A stretch of DNA of 64,000 nucleotides, from NCBI RefSeq assembly GCF_035510375.1, contig NZ_DATKHG010000051.1; one strand, given 5' to 3'. A model generated the notes under the pieces. The model was given only the letters and a program-made list of their open reading frames with translations, had not been told where the DNA came from and did no database searches. This document shows, one piece after another, positions 60,722 through 64,000 of the stretch (the stretch's first letter is position 1; every line of letters starts with the position of its first letter). The stretch is from Paenibacillus_I sp035510375 (GTDB lineage Bacteria; Bacillota; Bacilli; Paenibacillales; Paenibacillaceae). Both the position numbers and the translations under genes were made by a program.

Positions 60722-61822
60722 ATGCCGAAACGATGCCGCAAGGCAGTCTTCTGGATATGTATCGTCCTGCTGGCGTTCCAGCTGCAGAAGCCGGCGCCTC
60801 TATCCGCCGAAGCGGCGGCGCCGATCAATGGCGAAGCGTTGCGCGAGCTGCTGGAGAAAAGCCTGTCCGTCACCGAGATTGACAAGGAAATCGGCCGTAT
60901 TGCCGCCCAAAAGGCGAAGGCCGCCGAAGGCATTGCCGGGCTTAACGCCGCAATCGCCCGCAGCGAAGCCGCTCTGGAGCGGCAGCAGGAGAAAGCCGGA
61001 GCCGTGCTGCGCGCTTATTATACCGGTGAAAGGGACATGCTCCTGGCCGCCGTATGGTCGTTCGACAGCCTGCCCGACCTTTTCGCCATGCTCGATTATT
61101 TGGATGTCATCCTGTCCAACGACAAGCATACCTTGGACCGCTATCGGAAGCAATACCGCGATTTGCAGGCAGAGCGCACCGGTCTGGAGGGCGAAGAGCG
61201 ACGTTTGGCCGACATTGAACGCAGCCTGCTCTCCCAGCGGGAGAGGCTGATCCGGCTGCAGAGCGAAATCGACGGCACGATTGCCGCTAGCGGCGACGAA
61301 GAACGGCTGCGCGTCCTGATTCAGGAGCTCGTCGCCTATTGGGAGGCAACGGGTCTGGAGGAGGTCAGGCGTTATTTCCGGGCGCTAGGCGACGCGATGC
61401 GCGAGCTGCCGGCATGGTTGAATGCCAATAAGGGCCTGCTCGAAGTCGACGGCTTTAACTATACGCTCCGCTTGCCCCAGGAAGAGCTGAACCGGTTCCT
61501 CCGGGAACAGAATGCGATCTTCGAGGATTTCGAATTCCGGTTCAAAGAAGGAAGCATTATTGCCCAAGGCCGGCGCGACGGAATTGAGGTCGACTTGTCG
61601 GGCCAATACACGCTGGAGGATGAGCCGGTAAACGCCATCCGCTTCCGCACGGATCTGCTGAAATTCAACGGGTTGGCCCTTCCCGATACGACGCGCAGGC
61701 AACTGGAGCGCGAATTCGATCTTAACTTTTATCCGCAAAAGCTGGTCCCCTTCGTCAAGGCGACTTCCGTGGAAATCGAGGACGGGGCCATGACGGTGAA
61801 GTTGAAGGTTAATTTAAAGTAG
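60722..61822 (+). CDS. Secreted or membrane-anchored coiled-coil protein of unknown function
   Basis: 366 residues. An N-terminal signal peptide (about 1-30, basic MPKRCRKAV then hydrophobic) leads to two coiled coils (about 38-90 and 140-195) separated by AVLRAYYTGERDMLLAAVWS, which resembles the hinge of CwlO/EnvC/PcsB coiled-coil domains. The C-terminal 120 residues are a beta-rich region (FEFRFKEGSIIAQG, VDLSGQYTLEDEPV, MTVKLKVNLK) reminiscent of lipid-binding YpmS or LmeA-type domains. No hydrolase domain follows, so it may be a regulator of wall hydrolases. AAAGGAG precedes the ATG. Family call is inference. Confidence 0.7.
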   Translation: MPKRCRKAVFWICIVLLAFQLQKPAPLSAEAAAPINGEALRELLEKSLSVTEIDKEIGRIAAQKAKAAEGIAGLNAAIARSEAALERQQEKAGAVLRAYYTGERDMLLAAVWSFDSLPDLFAMLDYLDVILSNDKHTLDRYRKQYRDLQAERTGLEGEERRLADIERSLLSQRERLIRLQSEIDGTIAASGDEERLRVLIQELVAYWEATGLEEVRRYFRALGDAMRELPAWLNANKGLLEVDGFNYTLRLPQEELNRFLREQNAIFEDFEFRFKEGSIIAQGRRDGIEVDLSGQYTLEDEPVNAIRFRTDLLKFNGLALPDTTRRQLEREFDLNFYPQKLVPFVKATSVEIEDGAMTVKLKVNLK

Positions 61823-61865
61823 AGCCGCAGCAGCTGAGTGCGCAAATACTCTCATTATGCAAGCA

Positions 61866-61942
61866 AAACTAACAGAAGGAAGTCCAAACTAACAGAAGGA
61901 AATCCAAGTCAACTGAGGACACTCAGTCTAACCAAAGGGAAA
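61866..61942 (+). repeat. 20-bp tandem repeat with decaying copies
   Basis: AAACTAACAGAAGGAAGTCC is followed at once by AAACTAACAGAAGGAAATCC, then by two weaker versions (CAACTGAGGACA, CTAACCAAAGGGAAA). The tract is AT-richer than its surroundings. It lies in the 150-base gap between two plus-strand genes. Confidence 0.7.
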
Positions 61943-61972
61943 GTTAATCTATCCGATCGGAGGCGGGGAAAG

Positions 61973-62485
61973 ATGAAAAAAGTGCATGGGATGGAGCTGC
62001 GGCTGCCGGAAGGCAAGCTGCCCGGCTTTTATGCGCAAATCGTGAAGAAACTGGCGGAGACGAACGCGCTGGCCGACCGCGACCGGTCGCTGCTTTTTGT
62101 CTATGAAGAAGGCCGCGAAGCGGTTGAACAACTGCTCGACCACTACAAGGTGCCGGCGGATACGGGCCCATGGCTGCTGCTCGGCGCCAAAGAGGAAGGC
62201 TGGGAGCTTGCGCGCTCCTGGACCGACTATGGCGTGGAAACCCGATCGGGCAATCTGTTTCTCGATCTGTCGCTCGCCAAGCTGATCTCTCTTGAAACGG
62301 GCGCCCGCGATGATGCGGAGCCCGCCCAGGCTGCCCGGCAGCTCAAAGAGCACACCGCTGCCTTTAAGCCGGCGGGCGGCGGCTCCGGGACGCTGTTCGC
62401 CGTCGACCGCCAACTGGACGAGCTCGCCGGGCGCATAGCGAAGGCTTACCGCTGCGTCGCCGTCGACCGCGATAAGCCCCAATAA
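61973..62485 (+). CDS. Hypothetical protein
   Basis: 170 residues, no signal peptide or membrane segment. Mixed alpha/beta composition; visible stretches are KLPGFYAQIVKKLAETNALA, SLLFVYEEGREAVEQLLDHY and GNLFLDLSLAKLISLETGA. The start ATG at 61973 has GGAGG 9 bases upstream; an upstream in-frame ATG lies in the tandem repeat and lacks a ribosome site. It converges on the phoH gene with about 40 bases between stops. Codon use is like the neighbours. No family recognised. Confidence 0.65.
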   Translation: MKKVHGMELRLPEGKLPGFYAQIVKKLAETNALADRDRSLLFVYEEGREAVEQLLDHYKVPADTGPWLLLGAKEEGWELARSWTDYGVETRSGNLFLDLSLAKLISLETGARDDAEPAQAARQLKEHTAAFKPAGGGSGTLFAVDRQLDELAGRIAKAYRCVAVDRDKPQ

Positions 62486-62525
62486 GATTGTATCTGACTC
62501 TCATGATGCCGGTGTCGGTAAAAAG

Positions 62526-63857
62526 CTACAACAGATCGGCCGCGAGCTGCGCAAGCTTGGAGCGCTCGCCTTTCTCGAGAGTGATGTGGCCGCTCAAGCT
62601 TTCGCGCTTGAACCGCTCGACGATATACGTCAGCCCGTTGCTGACCGAGTCCAGATACGGATGGTCGATTTGCTCCGGATCGCCGAGCAGGACGATTTTG
62701 CTGCCCTCGCCGACGCGCGATACGATCGTTTTCACCTCATGCTTGGATAAGTTCTGCGCTTCGTCGATGATGATGAACTGGCCGGGGATCGAACGCCCGC
62801 GAATGTAAGTCAGCGCCTCGACCTGGATGCTGCCGAGTCCCATCAGGATTTTGTCGATGTCGCCGGCTTTTTTCGTGTCGAACAGAAACTCGAGGTTATC
62901 ATAGATCGGCTGCATCCACGGCCGCAGCTTCTCGTCCTTTTCCCCTGGCAAATACCCGATGTCCTTGCCCATCGGCACGACCGGCCTTGCAATCAGCAGC
63001 TTCTTATATTTATGCTCATCCTCCACCTTCATAAGGGCGGCGGCAAGCGCAAGCAGCGTTTTGCCCGTGCCCGCCTTGCCGGAAAGCGTGACAAGCGGAA
63101 TGTCGTCGTTTAGCAGCAGCTCCAGCGCCATCCGCTGCTGTGCGTTGCGCGCCGTTATCCCCCACACCGGATCGTTGCTCATATAGAGCGGCTCCAGCTT
63201 CATGCCGTCCGCCGATACCTTGAGCAGGGCCGACTTGGAGGTGCCCATCTCATCGCGCAGGATAACGAACTCGTTCGGCAGCAGCGATGACGCTGCGGGC
63301 AGCGATTTCACCGCCAGGAACCGGTACGTATAAAATTCGTCGATTACCGAAGGATGGACGTGCATATGGATATAACCCGCGTAAATGTCCGACGGCGCAA
63401 CGGTTCTGTCCGAAAGATAGTCCTGGGCGGGCAGCCCGAACACGTCCGCCTTTACCCGCACGAGAACGTCCTTGCTGACCAGAATAACCCGTTTCGGCGT
63501 CTCCTTCTCCGCCTCCTCCAGCAAATAATTCAGCGCCACGGCGAGAATCCGGTTATCGTTCGACATTTCGCCGAACATTTCCTGAACGCGCAGGAAGCTG
63601 CGGTGGTTGATCTCCACCTTCAGCAAGCCTCCGCCTTGGAGCGTTATCCCCTCATGAAGATGACCTTCGTCTCTTAATCCGTCCAGCAAGCGGGAGATGT
63701 GCCGCGCATTGCGGCCGAGCTCGTCGGCGAGCCTCTTCTTCGAGTCGATCTCTTCCAACACCACGGCAGGTATGATGACCTCATTGTCCTCGAATGCGAA
63801 GATCGCCTGCGGATCGTGGAGCAGCACATTGGTGTCGAGCACGAATATTTTTTTCAT
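62526..63857 (-). CDS. PIN-PhoH2 ATPase (YlaK-like)
   Basis: Fusion of an N-terminal PIN ribonuclease domain (about residues 1-145; acidic residues in FVLDTNVLLHD and LEEIDSKK, and the SNDNRILAVAL block) and a PhoH ATPase domain with Walker A GKAGTGKT near residue 257 and Walker B FIIIDEAQN near 362. PhoH2 proteins are RNA helicase-nucleases in the cases studied. 443 residues, matching B. subtilis YlaK. Its own transcription unit. Confidence 0.9.
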   Translation of the reverse strand: MKKIFVLDTNVLLHDPQAIFAFEDNEVIIPAVVLEEIDSKKRLADELGRNARHISRLLDGLRDEGHLHEGITLQGGGLLKVEINHRSFLRVQEMFGEMSNDNRILAVALNYLLEEAEKETPKRVILVSKDVLVRVKADVFGLPAQDYLSDRTVAPSDIYAGYIHMHVHPSVIDEFYTYRFLAVKSLPAASSLLPNEFVILRDEMGTSKSALLKVSADGMKLEPLYMSNDPVWGITARNAQQRMALELLLNDDIPLVTLSGKAGTGKTLLALAAALMKVEDEHKYKKLLIARPVVPMGKDIGYLPGEKDEKLRPWMQPIYDNLEFLFDTKKAGDIDKILMGLGSIQVEALTYIRGRSIPGQFIIIDEAQNLSKHEVKTIVSRVGEGSKIVLLGDPEQIDHPYLDSVSNGLTYIVERFKRESLSGHITLEKGERSKLAQLAADLL

Positions 63858-63970
63858 CGTGGAAACCTCCCGGCGTCGGAATATTCAGGTTTTTTTGTGT
63901 ACATAACACCGTTTCATTACGGTCAAGCTAAGGACGATACTTGATTTGTGACTGAAAGGAAGGTGGCGAT

Positions 63971-64000
63971 ATGATGAAATGGGCCGTCTGGATGCTGGCC
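63971..64000 (+). CDS. Start of an unidentified gene (cut by window end)
   Basis: AAGGTGG followed by ATGATGAAATGGGCC suggests a start at 63971 or 63974. The ten visible codons (MMKWAVWMLA) look like the beginning of a signal peptide or membrane segment. It diverges from phoH. Confidence 0.4.
   Translation, partial: MMKWAVWMLA

Noticed and set aside
1..64000. tRNA or rRNA genes
   Set aside because: No cloverleaf-like run or conserved rRNA segment was recognised in any gap.

Overview
The window looks like core chromosome of a GC-rich, endospore-forming member of the Paenibacillaceae (Paenibacillus, Cohnella or Thermobacillus type). The evidence is: sporulation genes (spoIIGA, sigE, sigG, spoVD, spoVE, a GerA-type germinant receptor, a YlyA-like and an RsfA-like regulator), bacillithiol synthesis (bshC), T-box and PyrR RNA control, many TTG/GTG starts, and a gene order that mirrors the Bacillus subtilis ylbO-panE-bshC-mraZ...divIVA-ileS-lspA-rluD-pyrR region. 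Nearly all genes are on the minus strand, so the biological order runs from high to low coordinates. No rRNA, tRNA, CRISPR array, prophage or intact insertion sequence was seen.

From high to low coordinates: a PIN-PhoH ATPase and small or unknown genes (59-64 kb); an RsfA-like prespore regulator, a ketopantoate reductase, a DUF3397 membrane protein, bshC and ahcY (53.5-58.9 kb); a 400-bp gene-free stretch with a hairpin-rich tandem duplication; a DUF3243 gene; then the division and cell wall cluster mraZ-rsmH-ftsL-pbpB-spoVD-murE-murF-mraY-murD-spoVE-murG-murB-murA-divIB-ftsA-ftsZ (32.6-52.6 kb). This is followed by spoIIGA-sigE-sigG (29.5-32.2 kb), ylmC-pgeF-ylmE-sepF-ylmG-ylmH-divIVA (25.3-29.4 kb), T-box-controlled ileS (21.5-25.3 kb), lspA-rluD, dapL, and a pyrimidine operon pyrR-pyrB-pyrC-carA-carB-pyrF-pyrE behind a sigma-A promoter and a PyrR attenuator (8-17 kb). 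The low end holds a three-gene germinant receptor operon and a three-gene MacB-like ABC exporter that runs off the window.

The genes work together mainly in envelope growth and spore formation: UDP-MurNAc-pentapeptide synthesis (murA, murB, murD, murE, murF), lipid II formation (mraY, murG), septal glycan polymerisation and crosslinking (spoVE, pbpB, spoVD), and the divisome (ftsA, ftsZ, sepF, divIB, ftsL, divIVA). dapL supplies the diaminopimelate pathway that MurE draws on. The sigma factors then take over in the mother cell (SigE, activated by SpoIIGA) and forespore (SigG).

No new multigene system was found. The most useful unexplained signals are non-coding: a roughly 65-bp inverted-end repeat present in three good copies and one decayed copy, the good ones each beside a transcription terminator; a 113-bp tandem duplication carrying four TAGCGGCA/TGCCGCTA hairpins; five 10-bp tandem boxes just upstream of mraZ that look like MraZ binding sites; and a cysteine-rich coding remnant between the ileS T-box and ileS.
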